Source: Flavobacterium channae (lineage in GTDB: Bacteria; Bacteroidota; Bacteroidia; Flavobacteriales; Flavobacteriaceae). Taken from it: a DNA stretch of 64,000 nucleotides. A program made the position numbers and the translations under genes. Under the pieces are notes generated by a model that saw only the letters and a program-made list of their open reading frames with translations, did no database searches and was not told where the DNA came from. The first letter of the stretch is position 1. Each line of letters starts with the position of its first letter. Shown piece by piece: positions 16,915 to 25,067 of this stretch. Where the stretch lies: contig NZ_CP089096.1 in the NCBI RefSeq assembly GCF_021172165.1, positions 868,001 to 932,000 of the forward strand, written 5' to 3'.

Positions 16915-18045
16915 ATGCAACTATCCGTAATCATTCTCAACTATAATGTGCGCTATTTTTTAGAGCAATGTGTACTTAGTGTTCAAAAAGCTTTAGAAAA
17001 TATTGAAGGTGAAATTATTGTTATAGATAATGCTTCTTCTGATGATAGTTGCGAAATGATGAAAACCAAGTTTCCTCAAATAAAACTTATTGAAAATAAG
17101 GATAATTTAGGTTTTCCCAAAGGAAATAATATTGGAGTAGCTGAAGCAAAAGGCGAATACATTTGCATCTTAAATCCTGATACGGTTGTTGCAGAAGATA
17201 CTTTTTTAAAAGTCATTGCGAGGTACGAAGCAATCTCTAGTAATACTGGCATCATCGGTTGTAAATTAATTGATGGCTCTGGAAATTTTCTTCCTGAGAG
17301 TAAACGAGGTGTTCCAACTCCTTGGGTGGCTTTTACAAAGATTTTTGGATTGTATAAAATCTTTCCCAAAGTGAATTTATTCAATAAGTATTATGCTCAG
17401 CACATCACTGAAAATGAATCTGGAAATGTTGATATTTTAGTTGGTGCTTTTATGATGATGAAGCGCGACTTATATCTTGAAGTTGGTGGTTTTGATGAAA
17501 ACTGTTTTATGTATTCCGATGATATCGATTTGAGTTATTTGGTTTTAAAAACAGGAAAAAAGAATTATTATTTTCATGAAACTTCGGTAATTCATTATAA
17601 AGGAGAAAGTACTGTTCGAGATGGAACATATATGAAACGTTTTCGAGAAGCAATGCAATTTTTTTATAAGAAGCATTTTAAAAAATCTTTCGTTTTTGAT
17701 GTAATGATGCAAGTTGGAAGTTTTGCTTTTAGCCTTTTGAAGAAAAATCAACAGAAGAATAGTGTTCGGGAAATAGATACGTATTTTGTGTTTACAAAGT
17801 CAAATTTAGAATTGAAATTATCTAAAAAAGCAACATATTTATCTGATTTTAATGATTTTGTAAATCAACCTCAAAAAAGTATTGAAATAATATTTGATAC
17901 AACCACTTTTAGTTTTACTGAAATTATTACTTTTATGCAGTCAAACAAGAGTAATAATCTTAGTTTCAAGAATTATTTAGCTAGTTCGGAATTTATAATT
18001 GGAAGTAATAATTCTAATGATAGAGGACAAATTATTTTATTGTAA
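16915..18045 (+). CDS. Family 2 glycosyltransferase
   Basis: 376-residue GT-A fold enzyme that transfers a sugar from a nucleotide donor, likely in cell-surface polysaccharide synthesis. Motifs: SVIILNYN at the N-terminus, IVIDNASSDDS near 39, NLGFPKGNNIG near 65, the metal-binding ILNPDTVV near 84 and the acceptor-side MYSDDIDLSYLV near 200. The C-terminal ~110 residues are outside the GT core and not recognised. Residues VIARYEAISSN (near 100) are encoded by TCATTGCGAGGTACGAAGCA and following bases, a dispersed repeat seen in many Bacteroidetes genomes, apparently inserted in frame. It stands alone between two unrelated genes. Confidence 0.9.
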   Translation: MQLSVIILNYNVRYFLEQCVLSVQKALENIEGEIIVIDNASSDDSCEMMKTKFPQIKLIENKDNLGFPKGNNIGVAEAKGEYICILNPDTVVAEDTFLKVIARYEAISSNTGIIGCKLIDGSGNFLPESKRGVPTPWVAFTKIFGLYKIFPKVNLFNKYYAQHITENESGNVDILVGAFMMMKRDLYLEVGGFDENCFMYSDDIDLSYLVLKTGKKNYYFHETSVIHYKGESTVRDGTYMKRFREAMQFFYKKHFKKSFVFDVMMQVGSFAFSLLKKNQQKNSVREIDTYFVFTKSNLELKLSKKATYLSDFNDFVNQPQKSIEIIFDTTTFSFTEIITFMQSNKSNNLSFKNYLASSEFIIGSNNSNDRGQIILL

Positions 18046-18084
18046 AAAATTATTGAATTGTTTAAAAAACGAACTAAAAATTAT

Positions 18085-18092
18085 TATTTTTG
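18085..18092 (+). promoter_or_regulatory. -7 element TATTTTTG for the E2 gene
   Basis: Matches TAnnTTTG, 37 nt upstream of the start codon. TTG at 18058-18060 has a longer than usual 24-nt spacer. Confidence 0.45.
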
Positions 18093-18129
18093 CAAACCAA
18101 ATAGAAAAACACAACTTTAGTTTAAAGAT

Positions 18130-19440
18130 ATGGCAAAGTTTGAATTGAAATTACCTAAAATGGGTGAAAGTGTTGCAGAAGCAACAGTTACTAACTGGTT
18201 AAAAAAAGTTGGTGATAAAATTGAAATGGATGAAGCAGTACTTGAAATTGCTACTGATAAAGTAGATAGCGAAGTGCCTTCTGAAGTAGCAGGAACACTT
18301 GTCGAGATTCTTTTTAATACCGATGATGTTGTTCAGGTAGGTCAAACAATTGCAATTATTGAAACAGAAAGTGGAGCTGAGGTGGCTACTTCTGAAGTAA
18401 AAGTAGAAGCGCCAGTTGCTGTTGCTGAAGTTGCAAAAGCAGTTGAAGTTGCAAAAGAAACTGTTGCGCCAGCCGATTTTTCAGCTTCAGATAAATTCTT
18501 TTCACCATTAGTAAAAAACATTGCTAAAGAAGAAGGAATTTCATTGGCGGAATTAGAATCAATTTCAGGTTCTGGTAAAGATGGTCGTGTAAACAAAGAA
18601 GATTTATTAAATTATATCAAAAATAGAGGAAGTCAACCAGTTGCTCAACCAGTAACTAGTGCTCCAAAAGTAGAAGCTCCAGCTGTTGCTTCTCAACCTT
18701 CAACTCAAGCGGTTCCAGTTTCTGTGAATGGTGGAGATGAAATCGTTGAGATGGACAGAATGCGTAAACTGATTTCTAAATATATGGTAGAATCAGTTCA
18801 AACTTCAGCTCACGTTCAATCGTTTATTGAGGTTGATGTTACGAATATCGTAAAATGGAGAGATAAAGTTAAGAATGCTTTTGAAAAGAGAGAAGGTGAG
18901 AAATTAACTTTTACACCAATTTTCATGGAAGCAGTTGCGAAAGCTTTGAAAGATTTCCCAGGAATGAATATTTCAGTTGATGGAGAATACATCATTAAAC
19001 GTAAAAATATCAACTTAGGAATGGCAGCAGCTTTACCAAACGGAAACTTAATTGTTCCTGTAATTAAAAATGCAGATCAATTAAACTTAGTGGGTATGGC
19101 AAAAGCAGTTAACGATTTAGGAAACCGTGCAAAAGCTGGTAAATTAAAACCAGACGATACTCAAGGTGGAACTTATACAGTTACAAATGTTGGAACTTTT
19201 GGTTCTGTTTTTGGAACGCCAATCATTAACCAGCCACAAGTAGGTATATTAGCTTTAGGCGCTATTAGAAAAGTGCCTGCGGTTATCGAAACTCCAGAAG
19301 GTGACTTCATCGGAATCCGTCAAAAAATGTTCTTATCGCACTCATACGATCATAGAGTTGTTGATGGAGCTTTAGGAGGAAGTTTTGTAAAACGTGTTGC
19401 AGATTACTTAGAAGCTTGGGATATCAATAGAGATATATAA
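18130..19440 (+). CDS. Dihydrolipoamide acyltransferase (E2) of a 2-oxo acid dehydrogenase complex
   Basis: 436 residues with the three E2 parts in order. Lipoyl domain 1-77, lipoyl lysine K44 in ATDKVDSEVPS. A flexible Ala/Pro/Val linker. Peripheral subunit (E3)-binding domain about 120-160 (FSPLVKNIAKEEGISLAELE). A second linker, then the catalytic domain ending in DHRVVDGALGG with the active-site H408 and D412. It moves the acyl group from the E1-bound intermediate to CoA. The TDKVDSEVPS form is common in branched-chain 2-oxo acid dehydrogenase E2s of Bacteroidetes, so BCKDH is likely; 2-oxoglutarate or pyruvate complexes are alternatives. E1 and E3 are not in the window. Confidence 0.9.
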   Translation: MAKFELKLPKMGESVAEATVTNWLKKVGDKIEMDEAVLEIATDKVDSEVPSEVAGTLVEILFNTDDVVQVGQTIAIIETESGAEVATSEVKVEAPVAVAEVAKAVEVAKETVAPADFSASDKFFSPLVKNIAKEEGISLAELESISGSGKDGRVNKEDLLNYIKNRGSQPVAQPVTSAPKVEAPAVASQPSTQAVPVSVNGGDEIVEMDRMRKLISKYMVESVQTSAHVQSFIEVDVTNIVKWRDKVKNAFEKREGEKLTFTPIFMEAVAKALKDFPGMNISVDGEYIIKRKNINLGMAAALPNGNLIVPVIKNADQLNLVGMAKAVNDLGNRAKAGKLKPDDTQGGTYTVTNVGTFGSVFGTPIINQPQVGILALGAIRKVPAVIETPEGDFIGIRQKMFLSHSYDHRVVDGALGGSFVKRVADYLEAWDINRDI

Positions 19441-19482
19441 ATTTTCTCATTCTGAACTTGGTTCAGAATCTAAATAATAATT

Positions 19483-19514
19483 AAAACCCGATACTGTAAA
19501 GTGTCGGGTTTTTT
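19483..19514 (+). terminator. E2 gene terminator
   Basis: Stem AAAACCCGATACT/AGTGTCGGGTTTT with one G-T wobble and a T-run. Just before it, TCTGAACTTGGTTCAGAATC (19451-19470) is a dispersed Bacteroidetes-type repeat; its last half (TTCAGAATCTAAATAA) also follows valS at 4561. Confidence 0.8.
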
Positions 19515-19516
19515 GT

Positions 19517-19524
19517 TATTTTTG
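19517..19524 (+). promoter_or_regulatory. -7 element TATTTTTG
   Basis: Matches TAnnTTTG immediately after the preceding terminator and 19 nt before the ATG at 19544. Confidence 0.5.
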
Positions 19525-19543
19525 GTTCAATAAAACAAATCAT

Positions 19544-20497
19544 ATGAAATTATTCTACCAATTGTTGTGTATCTTATTTTTGACAATTTCTTGTAAAGAA
19601 GCAATAAAAAATGAAGTGAAATTTAAAGCCGAACAAACTTTTGAAGAAATTCAATTTGTAGAACCAAAAGTTAATAATAGCTTGGTTGTAAATACAAAGG
19701 AAGACTTGTTAGGCTATTGGGTTGGCGATTTTAAAGCAAATTTATCTGATGAAGAGTTAGATTCAATTTATAGTAATGATAATGGATTAGTGAATTATTT
19801 ATATAGAAGAATTACATTTTCAATAGATGAAATCAAAGGCGATTCTATAATTGGGCATTCTATTTCTGCCGGTAATATTAGTCCTTTTAAAGGAGTTTTA
19901 GTTGAAAATGCTTCGAATTTTGAAATGAAAGTTAATGAATTTAAAAAAGAAAGAACCGATGGTAATTTTGCAATCCGAATAAAGAAAGCCGATTCTATTA
20001 TGAAAGGTGATTGGGTTGCTTACCATCCTCAAGAAGTGAAAATTTCATCTCGAATTTTTGACTTAAAGAAAAAGTTGTTTGTTTATGATAAAGATCAAAA
20101 AATTGAAATGACATTTTTTGATACAGACAAATCAAAAGAGTTTGTTTATACAACTGATACTATTGATGGAAAAGTTGAAGAATATATTGATACTGAATAT
20201 TTTTCTACTACAGATAAACTTTTCGAAAAGAATGCTTCAAGCGAAGAATTAACTGCTGAATTTGCTGCTAATTTAACGAAAGCCGATATTTTTATTCTTA
20301 GAAATTCTATTTTTGCGCGTCACGGATTTGCTTTTCGCGATAAGCAATTGCGTATGTATTTCGAACAATTCGATTGGTATATGCCTGTTTTTGGCGATGT
20401 AAAAGATGATTTAACTGAAATAGAAAGGAAAAATATCGAATTACTACTTCGTTATGAGCAAAATGCTGAAGAATACTATGATACATTCGGAAGATAA
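19544..20497 (+). CDS. Lipoprotein with YARHG domain
   Basis: 317 residues. The signal peptide ends in a lipobox (FLTISC, lipidated C17), so the protein is probably anchored to a membrane facing the periplasm or cell surface. The C-terminal ~75 residues form a YARHG-type domain, here with IFARHGFAFRDKQLRMYFEQ near residue 255 and the FDWYMP that follows. This extracellular domain family is of unknown function and common in Bacteroidetes and Firmicutes. The middle part has several strands and no motif I can name. Its stop overlaps the ATG of the DUF2306 gene by one base (TAATG), so the two are translationally coupled. Confidence 0.82.
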   Translation: MKLFYQLLCILFLTISCKEAIKNEVKFKAEQTFEEIQFVEPKVNNSLVVNTKEDLLGYWVGDFKANLSDEELDSIYSNDNGLVNYLYRRITFSIDEIKGDSIIGHSISAGNISPFKGVLVENASNFEMKVNEFKKERTDGNFAIRIKKADSIMKGDWVAYHPQEVKISSRIFDLKKKLFVYDKDQKIEMTFFDTDKSKEFVYTTDTIDGKVEEYIDTEYFSTTDKLFEKNASSEELTAEFAANLTKADIFILRNSIFARHGFAFRDKQLRMYFEQFDWYMPVFGDVKDDLTEIERKNIELLLRYEQNAEEYYDTFGR

Positions 20498-21129
20498 TGT
20501 GGCTTAAATATTCTAAATATTTTTTGTGGTTGGCTTATGCTTACTTTTCATATTTACTGTTTTTAATTACACTTCAGTATATTCCTTATCATACGGATGT
20601 GGCTTTTTTAAGAATTAAACAAGATGTGATAGTTCTCAATCACTATAAAGTTGCCTTTTTTACGCATGTGTATACGAGTATTTTTTTAATGGTTTTTGGA
20701 GCAATTCAGTTTTCAAAATACATTCAAAAGAACTATATAAAATTGCATAGAGTTTCTGGAAGGTTGTATGTTGCTATTCTTTTGTTACTATCGGGACCAA
20801 GTGGCTTAATAATGTCGTATTATGCAAACGGAGGTTTGGTTGCACAAATTTCATTTTTATTATTGTCTAGTTTTTGGATGTTGTTTACATTTTTGTCTTT
20901 TTATTTTATACTTAAAAGGCAAGTTGTAAAACATCAAAAATTTGCAATCAGAAGTTTTGCATTAACACTTTCTGCAATTTCATTACGCTTGTTTAAGTAT
21001 TTGTTGGTTTTATTTTTCGAACCTTTTCCGATGGATGCTTATCGAATAGCAGCTTGGTCAGGTTGGACTTTTAATCTGTTAATTGCAAAATTAATTATTT
21101 ACTATAAATTTTCAAGAATTAGTAAATAA
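20497..21129 (+). CDS. DUF2306 family membrane protein
   Basis: 210 residues with six or seven hydrophobic helices and no signal peptide. Family features: HVYTSIFLMVFGAIQF followed by KLHRVSGRLYV, and KHQKFAIRSFALTLSAISLR. The conserved histidines (HVYTS, LHR, KHQ) are reminiscent of heme- or metal-binding membrane proteins, but that is inference. It is coupled by a one-base overlap to the YARHG lipoprotein gene. No terminator separates it from the next gene, which has its own -7 element. Confidence 0.8.
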   Translation: MWLKYSKYFLWLAYAYFSYLLFLITLQYIPYHTDVAFLRIKQDVIVLNHYKVAFFTHVYTSIFLMVFGAIQFSKYIQKNYIKLHRVSGRLYVAILLLLSGPSGLIMSYYANGGLVAQISFLLLSSFWMLFTFLSFYFILKRQVVKHQKFAIRSFALTLSAISLRLFKYLLVLFFEPFPMDAYRIAAWSGWTFNLLIAKLIIYYKFSRISK

Positions 21130-21142
21130 AAAAATCTTCATT

Positions 21143-21150
21143 TATCTTTG
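21143..21150 (+). promoter_or_regulatory. -7 element TATCTTTG
   Basis: Perfect TAnnTTTG match 18 nt before the ATG at 21169. It overlaps the upstream in-frame TTG (21148), ruling that out as a start. Confidence 0.6.
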
Positions 21151-21168
21151 TATTATTATATAAACGCT

Positions 21169-21939
21169 ATGGAATTAAAATTAACACGCCCAATTTGTTT
21201 TTTTGACCTTGAAACTACTGGAATTGATGTAGCTAGAGATCGAATCGTAGAAATATCTATTTATAAAGTATATCCTAACGGAAATAAAGAAAGTAAAACT
21301 TGGTTAGTTAATCCTACAATTCCAATTCCGCCTCAAACAACTGCTGTTCATGGAATAACTGATGAAAAGGTTGCAAATGAACCTACGTTTAAAGAATTAG
21401 CATCACAAGTTCACAATATGATTAAAGATTCTGATTTGGCTGGATTCAATTCGGACAGATTTGATATTCCGTTGTTAGCAGAAGAATTATTACGTGCTGA
21501 GGTTGATTTTGATATGAAAAATAGAGTTTCTGTAGATGTGCAAACTATTTTTCATAAAATGGAAGAGCGTACTTTGAGTGCGGCATATAAATTTTATTGC
21601 GGACAAAGTTTGGAGAATGCGCATAGTGCACAGGCTGATACTATGGCTACTTATGAAATTTTAAAAGCACAATTGGATCGATATGAGAATTTAGAAAATG
21701 ATATGAAATCGTTATCTGAATTTACAACAAGAAAAAAATCAGTTGATTTTGCAGGATTTATCGCTTTAAATAACGAAGGAAAAGAAATTTTTACCTTTGG
21801 TAAACATAAAGGAGCATTAGTTGATGATGTTTTTGAGAAAGAACCTGGTTATTTTGGATGGATTCAAAATGCAGATTTTCCGTTATACACTAAAAAAGTA
21901 CTAACTGGAATTAAATTAAGAAAGTTAAACACAAAATAA
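21169..21939 (+). CDS. DEDD-type 3'-5' exonuclease (DnaQ/Pol III epsilon-like) with C-terminal FGKHKG motif
   Basis: 256 residues from the ATG at 21169. Exonuclease motifs: ExoI CFFDLETTGID (metal ligands D and E) near residue 11, HGITDEKV, ExoII GFNSDRFDIPLLAEEL, and ExoIII HSAQADTMATYEIL, making it a DEDDh enzyme. It trims 3' ends of DNA, or possibly RNA. After a linker, the last ~45 residues carry FTFGKHKGALVDDV and a PGYFGWIQNADFP block. This short GKHKG...P-Y-W-I module also occurs in the DUF3820 family. It is not the replicative epsilon subunit by context. It is followed by a repeat tract, then the FAH-family gene. Confidence 0.88.
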   Translation: MELKLTRPICFFDLETTGIDVARDRIVEISIYKVYPNGNKESKTWLVNPTIPIPPQTTAVHGITDEKVANEPTFKELASQVHNMIKDSDLAGFNSDRFDIPLLAEELLRAEVDFDMKNRVSVDVQTIFHKMEERTLSAAYKFYCGQSLENAHSAQADTMATYEILKAQLDRYENLENDMKSLSEFTTRKKSVDFAGFIALNNEGKEIFTFGKHKGALVDDVFEKEPGYFGWIQNADFPLYTKKVLTGIKLRKLNTK

Positions 21940-22008
21940 GATGAAAGGTAATGGGTAATAGGTAAAAGGTCTTGCCCATCACCCTTAACCATTCACCCTT
22001 AACCTAAA
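21940..22008. repeat. GGTAATGGGTAATAGGT / ACCCTTAACC repeat tract
   Basis: Imperfect palindrome between two genes, built from GGTAATGGGTAATAGGT and its near reverse complement (CACCCTTAACC, ATTCACCCTTAACC). A related 30-bp piece lies inside the coding sequence at 14354-14383. Confidence 0.65.
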
Positions 22009-22012
22009 AAAG

Positions 22013-22624
22013 ATGAAAATAATTTGTATTGGGCGTAATTACGCTGATCATATATCAGAACTTAATAACGAAAGACCAACTGAACCGGTTATTTTTTTAA
22101 AGCCAGATTCGTCGATTTTACCAAATAAAAATCCGTTTGTAATTCCAGCTTTTAGTAATGATATTCATCATGAAGTGGAGATTTTGGTTAAGATTTGTAA
22201 AGTAGGGAAGCATATTGATGCTAAGTTTGCTCATAAGTATTATGAAGAGATTGGCTTGGGTATCGATTTTACTGCTCGTGATGTTCAAAGTAAGCTGAAA
22301 GAGAAAGGTTTGCCTTGGGAAAAAGCAAAGGCATTTGACCATTCAGCGGTTATTGGACACTTTACATCGAAAAAAAATTATTCTTCATTAGAAAATATTA
22401 ACTTTGAGTTAAAATCAAATGGCGTTACTGTTCAAGAAGGTAATACTAATTTAATGTTGTGGAAAATAGATGAGTTAATTGCTTATGTATCACAATATTT
22501 TACGTTAAAAATAGGTGACATTATTTTTACTGGAACGCCAAAAGGTGTTGCAAGAGTTACAGAAGGTGATGTTTTGGAAGGTTTTATAGAAGGGAAATCA
22601 ATGTTTAAAATTCAAATCAGGTAG
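22013..22624 (+). CDS. Fumarylacetoacetate hydrolase (FAH) family protein
   Basis: 203 residues, the compact FAHD1-like form. Motifs: MKIICIGRNYADHI at the N-terminus; the divalent-metal E-x-E in IHHEVEILVKI (near residue 46) with the third acidic ligand in GIDFTARDVQ; and GDIIFTGTPKGVARV near the C-terminus. Such proteins hydrolyse or decarboxylate 2-oxo acids (acylpyruvase or oxaloacetate decarboxylase). The exact activity is not readable. The Hpt gene starts 2 nt after the stop, so they share a transcript. Confidence 0.88.
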   Translation: MKIICIGRNYADHISELNNERPTEPVIFLKPDSSILPNKNPFVIPAFSNDIHHEVEILVKICKVGKHIDAKFAHKYYEEIGLGIDFTARDVQSKLKEKGLPWEKAKAFDHSAVIGHFTSKKNYSSLENINFELKSNGVTVQEGNTNLMLWKIDELIAYVSQYFTLKIGDIIFTGTPKGVARVTEGDVLEGFIEGKSMFKIQIR

Positions 22625-22626
22625 TT

Positions 22627-22971
22627 ATGGCTTTACAATATAATTTAGCAAAGGTTTATGAAATTTCTGAAAACGATATTGAGTTTGCATTGCAAATAGT
22701 AACCTTATTTCTTGAGGAAGTTCCAGCTGAAATAAAATCAATAAAAGTCACAATCGAAGAAAAAGATTATACAAGAACCTATTCTTCATGTCATAAAATA
22801 AAACCAACTTTAGATTTATTAGGGATGGATTTAGCTTATGAAGAAAACCTTCAAATTATGACTTGGGCTAAAGCGGAAGGCAAAAGAAAAGAAATCAAAG
22901 AAGTTTTCAAATCTTTAAAAGCCAGAATAGATTTAGCTGTAAAAGAAATTAAAAAAGATTTCAAGTTATAA
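22627..22971 (+). CDS. Histidine phosphotransfer (Hpt) domain protein
   Basis: 114-residue all-helical protein with the Hpt signature [14 protein letters not shown]; the histidine at about residue 57 would carry the phosphoryl group. It is a stand-alone Hpt. These usually sit between a hybrid kinase receiver domain and a response regulator. No regulator is adjacent. A hybrid kinase ending in a receiver domain is encoded at 33.7-35.8 kb and could be a partner, but this is speculation. Confidence 0.8.
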   Translation: MALQYNLAKVYEISENDIEFALQIVTLFLEEVPAEIKSIKVTIEEKDYTRTYSSCHKIKPTLDLLGMDLAYEENLQIMTWAKAEGKRKEIKEVFKSLKARIDLAVKEIKKDFKL

Positions 22972-23009
22972 TTCAATTTCCCATTTCCCTAAATTCTTAT
23001 AATTATAAA

Positions 23010-24257
23010 ATGAAAGCTGCTATAGTTACTATTGGAGATGAAATTCTTATTGGTCAAGTTGTTGATACAAACTCGTCTTATATTGCCAAAGCTTTAGATA
23101 AAATAGGAATTGCAACACATGAAATGTTGTCAATTTCGGATGACAAACAACATATTTTAGATACATTAAATGCACTTCAAAACAATGTTGATGTTGTTAT
23201 CGTGACTGGTGGTTTGGGTCCAACTAAAGACGATATTACTAAGAAAACATTTTGCGAATATTTTGATGATGAATTGATAGAGAATGAAACAGTTTTGTTG
23301 CATGTAAAATCAATCATTGAAGGCATTTATAAAAGACCAATAACTCAAATTAATAGAGATCAAGCATTAGTACCTACTAAAGCAAAAGTACTTTTTAATC
23401 AAGTGGGAACTGCTCCAGGAATGTGGATGGAAAAAGAAAACACGGTTTTTATTTCTTTGCCAGGTGTTCCTTATGAGATGAAATGTTTGGTTGATAATGA
23501 GGTGATTCCAAATTTAGTTCAAAAATTCAAGCGACCATATATTGTTCATCAAACCATAATGACTTATGGAAGAGGTGAAAGTATGTTGGCGGAACAAATA
23601 GAGAATTGGGAAGATAATTTACCCGATTTTATAAAATTGGCTTATTTGCCTAGTCCTGGAAAAGTACGATTGCGATTAACAGCTAGAGGTGATAATGAAG
23701 AGGTTTTAAAAAATGAAATCGCACGTCAAGTTGAGAAGTTAGATTTGTTAATTCATGATGTAATTGTGGGTTATAATGAAGATGAACCAATTGAAGTAGT
23801 TTTAGGTAGATTGTTAGCCGAAAAAGGATTGACAATTGCTACTGCTGAAAGTTGTACAGGTGGAAAAATAGCGTCAACTTTGTCTGCTGTTTCAGGTGCA
23901 TCTAAGTATTTTAAAGGAAGTGTTGTTAGTTATGCAACTCAGGTGAAAAATGAAGTGTTAGAAATACCAAATCTATTGATTGAAAAGAATGGTGTTGTAA
24001 GCGCAGAAGTTGCAGAAGCTATGGTTACATCTGTTCAAAAAATAATGGCTTCCGATTTTGCAATTGCAACAACAGGAAATGCGGGTCCAACAAAAGGCGA
24101 TGAAGATGCGGAATTAGGAACAGTTTTTATTGGAATCGCAACTCCAAATGAGGTTTTTGTAGAAGAATTTAATTTTGGTCAACCACGTGAAAAGGTTATA
24201 GATAGAGCCGTTAGTAAAGCGTTGGAATTGATTTATAAAGAAATTTTAAAAAAATAA
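23010..24257 (+). CDS. cinA: CinA family protein (NMN deamidase / competence-damage type)
   Basis: 415 residues with both CinA parts. The N-terminal MoCF-like domain ([40 protein letters not shown]) has ADP-ribose pyrophosphatase-type function in studied members. The C-terminal domain has nicotinamide mononucleotide deamidase motifs [25 protein letters not shown] and [10 protein letters not shown]. Together they recycle pyridine nucleotides. The full two-domain length is normal. The next gene, rpmB, has its own promoter. Confidence 0.93.
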   Translation: MKAAIVTIGDEILIGQVVDTNSSYIAKALDKIGIATHEMLSISDDKQHILDTLNALQNNVDVVIVTGGLGPTKDDITKKTFCEYFDDELIENETVLLHVKSIIEGIYKRPITQINRDQALVPTKAKVLFNQVGTAPGMWMEKENTVFISLPGVPYEMKCLVDNEVIPNLVQKFKRPYIVHQTIMTYGRGESMLAEQIENWEDNLPDFIKLAYLPSPGKVRLRLTARGDNEEVLKNEIARQVEKLDLLIHDVIVGYNEDEPIEVVLGRLLAEKGLTIATAESCTGGKIASTLSAVSGASKYFKGSVVSYATQVKNEVLEIPNLLIEKNGVVSAEVAEAMVTSVQKIMASDFAIATTGNAGPTKGDEDAELGTVFIGIATPNEVFVEEFNFGQPREKVIDRAVSKALELIYKEILKK

Positions 24258-24267
24258 TAAAAGATAG

Positions 24268-24298
24268 TTGTGTATATGAAATCGTTTTTGTTTCTTTG
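24268..24298 (+). promoter_or_regulatory. rpmB operon promoter
   Basis: TTG (24268-24270), 20-nt spacer, TTTCTTTG (24291-24298). The -7 element deviates from TAnnTTTG at one base. The rpmB ATG follows at 24337. Confidence 0.55.
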
Positions 24299-24336
24299 CA
24301 CCCTGATTTTAGATAACGAAATAAAGATTAGAAATA

Positions 24337-24579
24337 ATGTCAAGAGTTTGTGAACTTACAGGTAAAAGAGCGATGGTAGGAAACAATGTTTCTCACGCCA
24401 TGAACAAAACAAAGAGAAAATTCTCTGTTAACTTAGTTAAAAAACGTTTTTATATTCCTGAAGAAGATAGATGGGTAACGTTGAAAATTTCAACCGCTGC
24501 TTTAAAAACGATTAATAAAAATGGAATTGCTGCTGTATTGAAAAATGCAAAAGCTAACGGATTTGTTAAATCTGTATAA
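24337..24579 (+). CDS. rpmB: 50S ribosomal protein L28
   Basis: 80 residues, basic. N-terminus SRVCELTGKRAMVGNNVSHA is the L28 signature, with HAMNKTKRKFSVNL following. It opens the L28-L33-DUF4295 cluster, an arrangement typical of Bacteroidetes. Confidence 0.97.
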   Translation: MSRVCELTGKRAMVGNNVSHAMNKTKRKFSVNLVKKRFYIPEEDRWVTLKISTAALKTINKNGIAAVLKNAKANGFVKSV

Positions 24580-24599
24580 TCCTTAAAACATAGAATAAA

Positions 24600-24782
24600 A
24601 TGGCAAAGAAAGGTAATAGAATCCAAGTTATTTTAGAGTGTACAGAGCACAAAACTTCAGGAGTTCCTGGAACATCTCGTTACATTACTACAAAAAATAA
24701 AAAAAACACTCCAGATAGATTAGAGATTAAAAAATTTAATCCAATCTTAAAAAGAGTAACTGTTCACAAAGAAATTAAATAA
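24600..24782 (+). CDS. rpmG: 50S ribosomal protein L33
   Basis: 60 residues, basic. [15 protein letters not shown] and [20 protein letters not shown] are typical of L33. It has one cysteine instead of the CxxC pairs of zinc-binding forms, so it is a zinc-independent (C-minus) type. It lies between rpmB and the DUF4295 gene with ~20 and 8 nt gaps. Confidence 0.97.
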
Positions 24783-24790
24783 GATAAGTC

Positions 24791-24943
24791 ATGGCAAAGA
24801 AAACCGTAGCAACTTTACAAACAGCTTCTAAAAGATTAACTAAAGCTATCAAAATGGTTAAGTCTCCAAAAACTGGTGCTTATACTTTCGTTGAATCAGT
24901 TATGACTCCAGAAGAAGTTGATGAATTCTTGAAAAAGAAATAA
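24791..24943 (+). CDS. DUF4295 family small basic protein
   Basis: 50 residues, short and very basic, starting MAKKTVATLQTASKRLTKAI and ending EEVDEFLKKK. It sits 8 nt after rpmG and before ftsY. In Bacteroidetes a DUF4295 protein consistently follows L28-L33; a ribosome-associated role is likely from context and charge. It is shorter than usual ORF cut-offs and easily missed. Confidence 0.9.
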   Translation: MAKKTVATLQTASKRLTKAIKMVKSPKTGAYTFVESVMTPEEVDEFLKKK

Positions 24944-24964
24944 TTCATTTTACATTATATAGAT

Positions 24965-24998
24965 AAGCTACTTTCGTTTGAAAGTAGCTTTTTTATTT
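24965..24998 (+). terminator. Terminator of the rpmB-rpmG-DUF4295 operon
   Basis: Stem AAGCTACTTTC/GAAAGTAGCTT with loop GTTT, followed by a T-run. Its loop supplies the -33 TTTG of the next promoter. Confidence 0.85.
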
Positions 24999-25007
24999 TT
25001 ACATTTG
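24977..25007 (+). promoter_or_regulatory. ftsY promoter nested in the preceding terminator
   Basis: TTTG (24977-24980), 19-nt spacer, TACATTTG (25000-25007): a perfect Bacteroidetes promoter. The -33 box lies in the terminator loop region. Confidence 0.75.
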
Positions 25008-25067
25008 TCTGATAATTGGTTTTGTAGCCAAAAAGACAATTAATAAAACTTACCCCACAGCATTAGT

